From the NCBI GenBank assembly GCA_030837395.1, contig JAUPKO010000155.1:1-5427 (forward strand): a stretch of 5,427 nucleotides of DNA, in the 5' to 3' direction. Of the stretch, positions 1 through 5,427 are shown in pieces. A program made the position numbers and the translations under genes. Below the pieces are notes generated by a model. It saw only the letters and a program-made list of their open reading frames with translations. It was not told the origin of the DNA and made no database searches. The DNA comes from Actinomycetota bacterium (GTDB taxonomy: Bacteria > Actinomycetota > Actinomycetes > S36-B12 > UBA10799). The first letter of the stretch is position 1. Each line of letters begins with the position of its first letter.

Positions 1-114
1 GTGTCGGAGTCGATCTCGGTCGAAGCCGACCTTGCCGCCGAGCTCGCCGAGGCCCCCGCCGAGGCCCCCGCGGAGGCTGCTGCGCAGGCACCTGCCGCCG
101 AGCCGGCCGAATAG
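1..114 (+). CDS. rpsB: 30S ribosomal protein S2, C-terminal tail (partial, 5' end outside window)
   Basis: Frame 1 is open from the left edge to a TAG at 112-114, giving 37 residues that begin VSESISVEADLAAELAEAP and end AAEPAE. The stretch is almost entirely Ala, Glu and Pro, with a tandem AEAP repeat encoded by an exact 12-base duplication. There is no conserved S2 core in the window, so the identification rests on position, directly upstream of tsf as in nearly all bacteria, and on the fact that actinobacterial S2 proteins commonly carry a low-complexity acidic/alanine-rich tail after the conserved domain. S2 is a late-assembling protein of the small subunit near the head/body junction. 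The first codon here is GTG, but it is most likely an internal valine rather than a start. A short independent protein is possible but unlikely. Confidence 0.85.
   Translation: MSESISVEADLAAELAEAPAEAPAEAAAQAPAAEPAE
46..69 (+). repeat. Tandem 12-base duplication in the rpsB tail
   Basis: The unit GCCGAGGCCCCC occurs twice, at 46-57 and 58-69, without mismatch and in frame, encoding AEAP-AEAP. A third partial unit (GCGGAG) follows. Such in-frame repeats expand and contract easily by slippage and fit a disordered tail with little sequence constraint. Confidence 0.7.
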
Positions 115-135
115 TACGACGAAGCGAACACGACG

Positions 136-144
136 AGAAGAGGG
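136..144 (+). promoter_or_regulatory. Ribosome binding site of tsf
   Basis: The purine run AGAAGAGGG ends 6 bases before the ATG at 151. It supports that start and accounts for much of the 36-base rpsB-tsf gap. I see no hairpin or promoter-like hexamers in the rest of this gap, which is consistent with rpsB and tsf being cotranscribed. Confidence 0.65.
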
Positions 145-150
145 CAACAG

Positions 151-981
151 ATGGCTGTGACCGCGAGCGACGTCAAGCGGCTCCGGGAGTTGACCGGTGC
201 CGGCATGATGGACTGCAAGAAGGCGCTGGAGGAGTCCGGCGGGGACTTCGACAAGGCAGTTGAACTGCTGCGCATCAAGGGTGCCAAGGACGTCGGCAAG
301 CGCCAGTCGCGCACCGCGTCGAACGGCCTGGTGGCTGCCCACCTGGCCGCGACCGACCACGGTGTGCTGCTGGAGCTCGCTTGTGAGACCGACTTCGTCG
401 CCAAGACCGAGGGCTTCCAGGGGCTGGCCGCCGACGTCGCGGCCTTCGTCGCGATCAAGGACCCGGCCGACCTCGACGAGTTGCTGGCAGCCGAGTACGA
501 GGCCGGCACAACCGTGCGCGAACTGCTCGACGAGGCGAACTCGACCATGGGCGAAAAGATCGAGATCCGCCGGTTCACCCAGGTCAAGGACGGCTACGTC
601 TACGTTTACCTGCACAAGCACGACCCGGCATTGCCCCCGAGTGTGGGTGCCCTCGTGCAGCTAGACAAGGTCAACGAGGACGTGGCCAAGAACGTCGCCC
701 AGCACATCGCGGCGATGTCCCCGTCCTACCTGCGCAGCGACGACGTGCCAGCCGACGTGGTGGCCGCAGAGGCTCGGATCGCCGAGGAGAAGGCGATCGA
801 GGAGGGCAAACCTGCGGCCGCGCTGCCCAAGATCGTCGAGGGTCGGGTCAAGGCGTTCTACAAGGACTCCTGTCTGGTCGACCAGGCCTGGGTGCGCGAC
901 AACAAGAAGACGATCGGTGCCTACCTGGACGAGAACGGCGTCAGGGTCATGCGCTTCGCCCGGTTTCGGGTCGGCCAGTAG
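151..981 (+). CDS. tsf: Elongation factor Ts (EF-Ts)
   Basis: EF-Ts is the cytoplasmic guanine-nucleotide exchange factor that releases GDP from EF-Tu so that EF-Tu can bind GTP and aminoacyl-tRNA again. The 276-residue product is close to the usual bacterial length. The N-terminal UBA-like module (about residues 1-55) contains the family hallmark RLRELTGAGMMDCKKAL at 10-26. The TDFVA motif, whose Asp-Phe pair disrupts the Mg2+ site of EF-Tu, is at 80-84 and intact. Core-domain segments follow: GEKIEIRRF at 134-142, HIAAMSPSYL at 185-194, and the C-terminal module with KIVEGRVKAFYKD at 227-239. The ATG at 151 has a good ribosome binding site, and the protein begins exactly where the family does. 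It ends in two consecutive in-frame TAG stops (979-984). Its place after rpsB is the classic order, and the two are normally cotranscribed. Nothing looks broken or unusual. Confidence 0.98.
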   Translation: MAVTASDVKRLRELTGAGMMDCKKALEESGGDFDKAVELLRIKGAKDVGKRQSRTASNGLVAAHLAATDHGVLLELACETDFVAKTEGFQGLAADVAAFVAIKDPADLDELLAAEYEAGTTVRELLDEANSTMGEKIEIRRFTQVKDGYVYVYLHKHDPALPPSVGALVQLDKVNEDVAKNVAQHIAAMSPSYLRSDDVPADVVAAEARIAEEKAIEEGKPAAALPKIVEGRVKAFYKDSCLVDQAWVRDNKKTIGAYLDENGVRVMRFARFRVGQ

Positions 982-1031
982 TAGCAGCAGAAATGCCTCC
1001 GGCACGCCTCACGCTCGCCGGGTAGGGCAAA

Positions 1032-1041
1032 CTGGCGCCAG
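1032..1041. other. 10-base perfect palindrome in the tsf-pyrH gap
   Basis: CTGGCGCCAG is a perfect palindrome in the only sizeable gap between plus-strand genes. It lies one base before the GAGG ribosome binding site of the most upstream pyrH start (GTG 1053). It could be an operator half or simply chance in GC-rich DNA. As an RNA hairpin it would have no proper loop, so it is not a terminator. No TTGACA-like or TANNNT-like promoter pair was found around it. Confidence 0.3.
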
Positions 1042-1064
1042 CGAGGTTCCGCGTGTCCGGTGTG

Positions 1065-1070
1065 AAGGAG
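1065..1070 (+). promoter_or_regulatory. Strong ribosome binding site favouring GTG 1077 as pyrH start
   Basis: AAGGAG lies 6 bases before the in-frame GTG at 1077 and is a near-ideal Shine-Dalgarno match. The competing GTG at 1053 has only GAGG (1043-1046, 6 bases spacing). An in-frame ATG at 1128 has GGAGGG at 1121-1126, but only 1 base before it, which is too close. The site therefore decides the preferred start. Confidence 0.6.
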
Positions 1071-1076
1071 CAGCCT

Positions 1077-1949
1077 GTGGTGGTCGACGTTCGTCCGGAC
1101 GAAGTACTGCAGCCCCGGTTGGAGGGCATGCCGGCGGCCTGGCCCGGTGTCGGGCCCGATGGTTGGCACCGAGTCCTGCTCAAACTGTCCGGTGAGGCCT
1201 TCGCCGGCCAGGGCGGCGGCCTCGGGGTCGATCCTGACGTCGTGCATTCGATCGCGATCCAGATCGCAGCGATCGTGCGCGACGGCCGCGAGGTGGCCGT
1301 GGTGATCGGCGGCGGCAACTACTTTCGCGGGGCGCAGTTGTCCGAGCGCGGCATGGATCGGGCCCGGGCTGACTACATGGGTATGCTCGGCACGGTCATG
1401 AACTGCCTGGCGCTGCAGGACTTCCTGGAGAAGCAGGGCATCGAGACCCGAGTGCAAACGGCCATCACCATGGGTCAGGTCGCTGAGCCGTACGTGCCGC
1501 GCCGGGCGATTCGGCACCTCACCAAGGGTCGGGTGGTGATCTTCGGCGGCGGCTTGGGTGTGCCGTACTTCTCGACGGATACCTGCGCGGCCCAGCGTGC
1601 GCTGGAGATCGGCGCGGAGGTGGTACTGATGGCCAAGGGTGTGGACGGCGTGTACGACGCCGACCCCCGCCAGGTGGCGGACGCGAAGAAGTTCGACGAA
1701 CTCACCCCGTCGGAGGTGTTGGCACGCGGGCGGAAGGTCGCCGATGCCACCGCCATCAGCCTGTGCCAGGACAATCACCTGCCCATCGTGGTGTTCAACC
1801 TGTTGGAGCAGGGCAACATCGCCCGCGCCGTGGCGGGGGAGCGGATTGGCACATTTGTGAGCACCCGCGTCGGCCGGACCGACCAGATGCTCGACTCGGA
1901 CCCCCACCCGAATGCCGGCCCTGCGGCCGACCAGAAGGAGACGACGTGA
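1077..1949 (+). CDS. pyrH: UMP kinase (uridylate kinase)
   Basis: PyrH is the cytoplasmic, hexameric bacterial UMP kinase of the amino-acid-kinase fold. It makes UDP from UMP and ATP, the committed step towards UTP and CTP. Numbering from GTG 1077 (290 residues), the first strand and phosphate loop RVLLKLSGEAF is at 32-42, the glycine-rich IGGGNYFRG at 77-85, DYMGMLGTVMN at 99-109, ITMGQVAEPY at 130-139, the UMP-binding STDT at 166-169, VLMAKGVDGVYDADP at 183-197 and the ADATA segment at 222-226. All are intact. The start is uncertain. GTG 1077 has the best ribosome binding site; GTG 1053 would add 8 residues and ATG 1128 would remove 17. Any of these leaves a non-conserved N-terminal extension before the kinase core. 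The C-terminus also runs on about 27 residues past GTFVST, where many homologues stop. Its final codons overlap frr, suggesting translational coupling. Feedback by UTP and activation by GTP are known for the family but cannot be judged here. Confidence 0.96.
   Translation: MVVDVRPDEVLQPRLEGMPAAWPGVGPDGWHRVLLKLSGEAFAGQGGGLGVDPDVVHSIAIQIAAIVRDGREVAVVIGGGNYFRGAQLSERGMDRARADYMGMLGTVMNCLALQDFLEKQGIETRVQTAITMGQVAEPYVPRRAIRHLTKGRVVIFGGGLGVPYFSTDTCAAQRALEIGAEVVLMAKGVDGVYDADPRQVADAKKFDELTPSEVLARGRKVADATAISLCQDNHLPIVVFNLLEQGNIARAVAGERIGTFVSTRVGRTDQMLDSDPHPNAGPAADQKETT
1933..1940 (+). promoter_or_regulatory. Ribosome binding site of frr inside the pyrH 3' end
   Basis: AGAAGGAG lies within the last codons of pyrH, 5 bases before the GTG at 1946. 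It fixes the frr start at the GTGA overlap with the pyrH stop, as an open frame alone would allow starts far upstream inside pyrH. Confidence 0.8.
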
Positions 1950-2521
1950 GCGACGGGCAAGACCTCATCGATGACATCCTGCTTGAGGCCGAGGACAAGA
2001 TGGACAAGGCCATCGCCGTGGCGCGGGAGGACTTCGCGACCATCCGGACCGGGCGCGCCACCCCGGCCATGTTCAACAAGCTCACCGTCGAGTACTACGG
2101 CGCAGCGACGCCGTTGAACCAGTTGGCGTCGTTCCAGGTGCCCGAGGCGCGGATGGTCATCGTCGCGCCGTACGACAAGTCGTCGATGACGGCCATCGAG
2201 AAGGCCATTCGAGACTCCGACCTCGGGGTCAACCCGACGAACGACGGCCACATCATCCGTGTCGTGCTGCCGGCGCTGACCGAAGAGCGCCGCAAGGAGT
2301 ACATCAAGATGGCGCGGGTCAAGGCCGAGGACGCGAAGGTCTCGATCCGCAACATCCGGCGCACCGCCAAGGAGCAACTTGAAGCGCTTGGCAAGGGCGG
2401 CGACGCCGGCGAGGACGATGTGCGACGGGCCGAGAAGCACCTGGAGGACGTCACCGGCACCCACGTGGGGCACGTCGACGAGGTCCTCAAGATCAAGGAA
2501 GCCGAGCTGATCGAGGTCTGA
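1946..2521 (+). CDS. frr: Ribosome recycling factor (RRF)
   Basis: RRF is the cytoplasmic tRNA-shaped protein that, with EF-G, splits the post-termination ribosome so that subunits can be reused. The 191-residue product is close to the usual length of about 185. The three-helix-bundle domain I starts with the long helix DDILLEAEDKMDKAIAVARE, followed by the hallmark IRTGRATPAMFN at 33-44. Domain II covers the next strands (VEYYG, LASFQVPEARMVIVAPYD, to about residue 105). The helices of domain I resume with LPALTEERRKEYIK at 108-121, the conserved SIRNIRR at 133-139, whose arginines contact 23S rRNA, and a final helix ending EVLKIKEAELIEV. The GTG start shares bases with the pyrH stop (GTGA) and has a strong ribosome binding site. 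The gene is followed one base later by cdsA. The pyrH-frr pairing is conserved across many bacteria. No irregularity is seen. Confidence 0.97.
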   Translation: MSDGQDLIDDILLEAEDKMDKAIAVAREDFATIRTGRATPAMFNKLTVEYYGAATPLNQLASFQVPEARMVIVAPYDKSSMTAIEKAIRDSDLGVNPTNDGHIIRVVLPALTEERRKEYIKMARVKAEDAKVSIRNIRRTAKEQLEALGKGGDAGEDDVRRAEKHLEDVTGTHVGHVDEVLKIKEAELIEV

Positions 2522-2522
2522 G

Positions 2523-3404
2523 GTGGCGGACAACTCCGAGCCGCCCGCGGCGGCCATCGACTCCGCGACCGACGACAAGCCCACCTCCAAAGCCGGGCGC
2601 AACCTGCCGGCGGCCATCGGCGTGGGGGTCGCCATCGGTGCCGTCGCCCTGATCACGTTGTTCACGGTCAAGTGGACCTTCGCGATCTTTGGGCTGCTGG
2701 CGGTGTGCATCGGGGCCTACGAGCTGATCAACGCCTTCGCGGCGGCGGGCATCAAGGTGGCCCGGACCCCGATCTACGTCGGAGCCGTGGCGACAGTCGT
2801 GATGGCCTATGAGTTCGACGTCGTCGGGCACCTCATGGTGTTCGGGCTCATCGTGCTCAGCGCGATCATCTGGCGTATTCGCCGCGGCACCGAGGGCTAC
2901 GTCAAGGACGTCACGGCGACGGTCTTCACGGCGGCCTACCTGCCGTTCATGCTCGGCTTCGCCATCCTGATCTTGGCGGCTCCCATGGGACCGCAGTTGA
3001 TCGTCGTTTTCGTCGCATTGACGATCTCGAACGACATCGGCGGGTACGCCACCGGCGTGCTGTTCGGCAAACACCCCATCGCGCCGCAGGTGAGCCCGAA
3101 GAAGTCCTGGGAGGGGTTCGCCGGTTCGGCGGTCTTCCAGTCGTTGATCGGCGCCTGGTTGTTCGTGTGGTTGCTCGACGCCCCCTGGTGGCAGGGCGTC
3201 GTGGCTGGTCTGGTGATGACCGTGACGGCCACCGCCGGCGACTTCGCCGAGTCCGCCATCAAGCGCGACCTCGGTGTGAAGGACCTCGGCCACATCCTTC
3301 CCGGTCACGGCGGCGTGATGGACCGGCTGGACTCCCTGATCCCCAACGCCTTCGTGGCCTGGCTGCTGTTCGCGATCTTCGGCCTGCTGCCTGCGGTGAG
3401 TTGA
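2523..3404 (+). CDS. cdsA: Phosphatidate cytidylyltransferase (CDP-diglyceride synthase)
   Basis: CdsA is an integral membrane enzyme that joins CTP and phosphatidic acid to form CDP-diacylglycerol, the precursor of phosphatidylinositol, phosphatidylglycerol, cardiolipin and phosphatidylethanolamine. The product has 293 residues. A hydrophilic, Ala/Asp/Pro-rich N-terminus of about 27 residues is followed by roughly eight hydrophobic segments (near 29-49, 51-72, 83-98, 102-117, 132-152, 155-170, 200-219, 224-240, with a last one at 274-292; borderline segments make the exact count uncertain). The family signature is complete at 244-270: S244, K247-R248, K253-D254, then HGG at 262-264, D267-R268 and D270, which hold the catalytic Mg2+/K+ site. 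SNDIGGYATGVLFGKH (169-184) and SPKKSWEGF (191-199) are also typical. The start is a GTG one base after the frr stop, preceded by GAGGT at 2513-2517. Lying behind frr and ahead of rlmN is the standard actinobacterial arrangement. Confidence 0.96.
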   Translation: MADNSEPPAAAIDSATDDKPTSKAGRNLPAAIGVGVAIGAVALITLFTVKWTFAIFGLLAVCIGAYELINAFAAAGIKVARTPIYVGAVATVVMAYEFDVVGHLMVFGLIVLSAIIWRIRRGTEGYVKDVTATVFTAAYLPFMLGFAILILAAPMGPQLIVVFVALTISNDIGGYATGVLFGKHPIAPQVSPKKSWEGFAGSAVFQSLIGAWLFVWLLDAPWWQGVVAGLVMTVTATAGDFAESAIKRDLGVKDLGHILPGHGGVMDRLDSLIPNAFVAWLLFAIFGLLPAVS

Positions 3405-3405
3405 C

Positions 3406-4566
3406 GTGACCACCGAGTCGGAGGTCGAGGGCACCGCGGACGAACCTTGTGATGAGGCAACTCGGCCGCAACAGCCCGGCGAGTTGGTGTTCACCCCCCG
3501 TCGGCGAGCCAAGCCGCCCGTGCATCTGGCGGATCTGACCCTGGCCCAACGGCGCGAGCAGGTGATCGCCCTCGGCCTGCCCGGCTACCGCGCCGAGCAA
3601 GTCTCCAAACACTACTTCGCACGGCTGTCGTCCGACCCGTCCACTTGGACCGATGTGCCGGCGGCAGCCCGGCAGGTAATGGCGCAGGCGTTGACGCCCA
3701 CCCTGCTCACACAGACGCGGCGGATCAGTTGCGACGCCGATACCACGGTCAAGTACCTGTGGCGATTGTTCGACGGGGCCATGGTTGAGAGCGTGCTCAT
3801 GCGCTACCCCAAGCGGACCACGATGTGCATCTCGAGCCAAGCGGGCTGCGGCATGAACTGCCCGTTCTGCGCCACCGGGCAGGCGGGGTTGACCCGCAAC
3901 CTGTCGACCGCCGAGATCGTCGCGCAGGTGGTTGCCGGCGCGGCGGAACTGGCGGACGGCGTGATCCCCGGCGGTCCGGGTCGCGTCGGCAATGTGGTCT
4001 TCATGGGCATGGGCGAGCCGCTGGCCAACTACCGGGCGACGCTGGCCGCGGTTCGGCGTATCATCTCGCCCGCACCGGAGGGTCTGGGCATCTCGGCTCG
4101 TGGCGTCACCGTCTCGACGGTCGGACTGGCGCCGCGCATGCGCGAGTTGGCGGGGGAGGGCATCCCGCTCACCCTCGCGCTGTCGTTGCATGCCCCGGAC
4201 GATGAGTTGCGCGACGAACTCGTGCCGGTCAACAACCGGTGGCCGGTCGCCGAGGTCCTGGACGCGGCTTGGGAGTACGCGGACCGGACTCACCGGCGCG
4301 TGTCGATCGAATATGCGCTGATCCGCCAGGTCAACGATCAGCCCTGGCGGGCGGACCTGCTCGCGTCGCTGTTGCAGGGCCACCTGGTGCACGTCAACCT
4401 GATCCCGCTCAACCCGACCCCAGGGTCGAAGTGGACCGCTAGTGACCCGGGTGTCGAGGCGGAGTTCGTGCGGCGGCTGCGCAGTGGCGGGGTCGCAGTG
4501 ACGGTACGGGACACCCGGGGCCGGGAGATCGACGGGGCCTGCGGCCAACTCGCCGCAGCCGAGTGA
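3406..4566 (+). CDS. rlmN: Dual-specificity rRNA/tRNA adenine-C2 methyltransferase RlmN
   Basis: RlmN is a cytoplasmic radical-SAM enzyme that makes 2-methyladenosine at position 2503 of 23S rRNA and position 37 of some tRNAs, which affects translational fidelity. The 386-residue product carries the CxxxCxxC iron-sulfur motif at C148, C152 and C155, and the SAM-contacting GMGEP at 201-205. Both mechanistic cysteines are present: C141, seven residues before the cluster motif as in E. coli C118, and C379 in the C-terminal REIDGACGQLA, matching the methyl-carrying E. coli C355. NNRWPVAEVLDA, RRVSIEYALI, NLIPLNPTPGS and VRDTRGREI are also family typical. Cfr, the C8-methylating relative, is a less likely reading because the sequence and operon fit actinobacterial RlmN. 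The GTG start lies one base after the cdsA stop with GGTGA at 3395-3399. The first 26 or so residues are acidic and look like an extension; GTG 3487 is a possible shorter start but lacks a ribosome binding site. Confidence 0.96.
   Translation: MTTESEVEGTADEPCDEATRPQQPGELVFTPRRRAKPPVHLADLTLAQRREQVIALGLPGYRAEQVSKHYFARLSSDPSTWTDVPAAARQVMAQALTPTLLTQTRRISCDADTTVKYLWRLFDGAMVESVLMRYPKRTTMCISSQAGCGMNCPFCATGQAGLTRNLSTAEIVAQVVAGAAELADGVIPGGPGRVGNVVFMGMGEPLANYRATLAAVRRIISPAPEGLGISARGVTVSTVGLAPRMRELAGEGIPLTLALSLHAPDDELRDELVPVNNRWPVAEVLDAAWEYADRTHRRVSIEYALIRQVNDQPWRADLLASLLQGHLVHVNLIPLNPTPGSKWTASDPGVEAEFVRRLRSGGVAVTVRDTRGREIDGACGQLAAAE
4539..4558. other. Inverted repeat (hairpin) at the 3' end of rlmN
   Basis: CTGCGGC (4539-4545) and GCCGCAG (4552-4558) are exact reverse complements around the 6-base loop CAACTC. 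Two further G-C pairs (4536-4537 with 4559-4560) are possible if C4538 bulges. It ends 5 bases before the rlmN stop codon and 11 bases before the stop codon of the convergent gene, so it could act on either transcript. No T-run follows on either strand, so it is not a canonical intrinsic terminator. It also encodes the conserved ACGQLAA, which partly dictates these bases. Confidence 0.35.
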
Positions 4567-4569
4567 GGT

Positions 4570-5427
4570 TCAGTCCACCGTCGGGTCGTTGCCGCCGTGG
4601 GAGGTGTGCAGTTCGGGCTGCGTGGCCCACGATCCGGCGTGCTCGGGTAAGGGCAGGCCGAGGTCGGTCCAGGCGGCAAGGGAGGACGACACGAGGGACT
4701 TGGCGTCGGCCAGCGCCGTGTCCACCGCTGCCGAAATCCCGGCCGTGCCCTCCTCCAGGTACCACGCCCGCAGCCGACCGATGGTGAGGTGATCGGCTAG
4801 CACGTGGGCCTGCTGAGCTGGTGCCTCGTCCAGCCCCGACACCACTGAGGCTGCGCGCAGCCAGCCGTAGTCCATGTTGATCCGCAGCAGTCCTGCCGAG
4901 GTCTCGAAAGTGCTCACGACGTTCACCGTCGGATCGATGATCGTCAGTGTGCTGCCTGCCGGTCGCGGCACCTGCAGCGACCGACGCTGCTGCTCGTAGA
5001 ACGCCACCGACGCCTCGGCCCGAAACAGCACGTTGAGCATGTCGGCGGTGGCGTAGTCGGTGCCTGGGGCCGGGCTTGGGCACGCGAGCGGATCGGCGAG
5101 CACGGCGTAGATCTCGGTGGCCCCAAGCGCAACTGCCGGCTCCAGCGGGATGTTCAGCAGGACCCCGCCGTCGACGTAGACGTCGTCGCCGATCGTCCGT
5201 GGTGCGAACACCAGCGGCACGCTCGACGACGCCAGCACCCCCTCGACCACGCCCGGCTGCGGCGAGCCGGAGGTGGCTGTCACGGCGTCGGCCTCCACCA
5301 ACGCTCCGCCTTCGGTCACGAAGCGTACGCAACCTGACACCAGCGCGGTGACGGTCAGTCGAAGGTGCAGGCCGGGGCGGGCCACGCGTTCGACGTCGAT
5401 GGGGGCAGGACCGACGCCCGGGCTGGC
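4570..5427 (-). CDS. Patatin-like phospholipase/esterase, C-terminal part (5' end outside window)
   Basis: The minus-strand frame stays open from the TGA at 4570-4572 to the right edge, giving 285 residues that lack the true N-terminus. The patatin fold is seen in the conserved order VTALVSGCVRFV (an ATD-like strand followed by the G.v.f turn), VLASSSVPLVFAPRTIG, and DVYVDGGVLLNIPLEPAVALGATEIYAV. The DGG motif supplies the catalytic Asp of the Ser-Asp dyad (codon 5170-5172, residue 86 from the edge). The nucleophile elbow GxSxG and the oxyanion loop should lie upstream beyond the window. A GTG at 5385 could start a frame, but a protein starting there would lack the catalytic Ser, so I read it as internal. 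After the catalytic domain come about 170 residues with LLRINMDYGWLRA and HLTIGRLRAWYLEEG, whose function I do not recognise. No membrane segment is seen. The likely role is hydrolysis of lipid acyl esters; the substrate is unknown. It is convergent with rlmN, with 3 bases between stops, so it is not in that operon. Confidence 0.85.
   Translation of the reverse strand, partial: ASPGVGPAPIDVERVARPGLHLRLTVTALVSGCVRFVTEGGALVEADAVTATSGSPQPGVVEGVLASSSVPLVFAPRTIGDDVYVDGGVLLNIPLEPAVALGATEIYAVLADPLACPSPAPGTDYATADMLNVLFRAEASVAFYEQQRRSLQVPRPAGSTLTIIDPTVNVVSTFETSAGLLRINMDYGWLRAASVVSGLDEAPAQQAHVLADHLTIGRLRAWYLEEGTAGISAAVDTALADAKSLVSSSLAAWTDLGLPLPEHAGSWATQPELHTSHGGNDPTVD

Noticed and set aside
999..1021. 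Possible terminator after tsf: CCGGC (999-1003) with GCCGG (1017-1021)
   Set aside because: The stem is only 5 pairs with a 13-base loop and no T-run, too weak to be called a terminator in GC-rich DNA.
921..1907. Long minus-strand open frame opposite pyrH (about 328 codons)
   Set aside because: It lies antisense to a clear UMP kinase, its translation is rich in His, Arg, Asp and Gly with no recognisable motif, and long antisense frames are expected in GC-rich DNA.
2493..3512. Long minus-strand open frame opposite cdsA (about 339 codons)
   Set aside because: The product is a low-complexity, Asp/Gly/Arg/His-rich sequence without hydrophobic core or family motif, and the plus strand carries an intact CdsA signature.
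3259..4548. Long minus-strand open frame opposite rlmN (about 429 codons)
   Set aside because: It is a shadow of the rlmN codon pattern; it spans the cdsA-rlmN joint and has no recognisable domain.
4439..5332. Second minus-strand frame of about 297 codons within the patatin-like gene
   Set aside because: It is Arg/Gly-rich and without motifs, while the overlapping frame encodes a coherent patatin domain with the DGG motif.
5383..5385. GTG at 5385 (minus strand) as the start of the patatin-like gene
   Set aside because: The frame stays open to the window edge, and starting here would remove the nucleophile Ser half of the catalytic domain, so it is most likely an internal valine.
1..5427. 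A hidden novel system, mobile element, CRISPR array or RNA gene
   Set aside because: All but about 150 bases are covered by recognisable genes in a conserved order, with no array-like repeats, transposase motifs, tRNA-like folds or compositional breaks visible.

Overview
This window is a GC-rich, very gene-dense piece of chromosome from an actinobacterium. The evidence is the high GC content, the strong G/C bias at third codon positions, the frequent GTG starts, and the gene order rpsB-tsf-pyrH-frr-cdsA-rlmN, which is the standard order in Actinomycetota. The PyrH and RlmN proteins also resemble the mycobacterial versions as I remember them. I cannot name a genus from sequence alone.

Layout: the window opens inside the last 37 codons of rpsB (ribosomal protein S2), whose tail is rich in Ala, Glu and Pro. 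tsf (EF-Ts) follows after 36 bases. After a further gap of about 70 to 95 bases (depending on the pyrH start) come pyrH (UMP kinase), frr (ribosome recycling factor), cdsA (CDP-diglyceride synthase) and rlmN (dual-specificity 23S rRNA/tRNA methyltransferase), all on the plus strand. pyrH and frr overlap by 3 bases (GTGA), and frr/cdsA and cdsA/rlmN are each separated by a single base, so these four genes are almost certainly cotranscribed and probably translationally coupled. The last ~860 bases hold, on the minus strand, the C-terminal part of a patatin-like phospholipase/esterase that runs off the right edge. It meets rlmN tail to tail with only 3 bases between the stop codons.

Together the plus-strand genes serve translation (S2, EF-Ts, RRF, RlmN) and supply UTP/CTP precursors (PyrH) and CTP-dependent phospholipid precursors (CdsA). 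The patatin-like protein is convergent and is not part of this operon.

No stretch longer than about 95 bases lacks a gene. I see no RNA genes, mobile elements, CRISPR arrays, attachment sites or origins. I found no novel system: this is an ordinary housekeeping locus. The points worth a second look are small: the pyrH start, a palindrome upstream of pyrH, a hairpin at the end of rlmN at the convergent junction, and the identity of the cut-off patatin-like gene.
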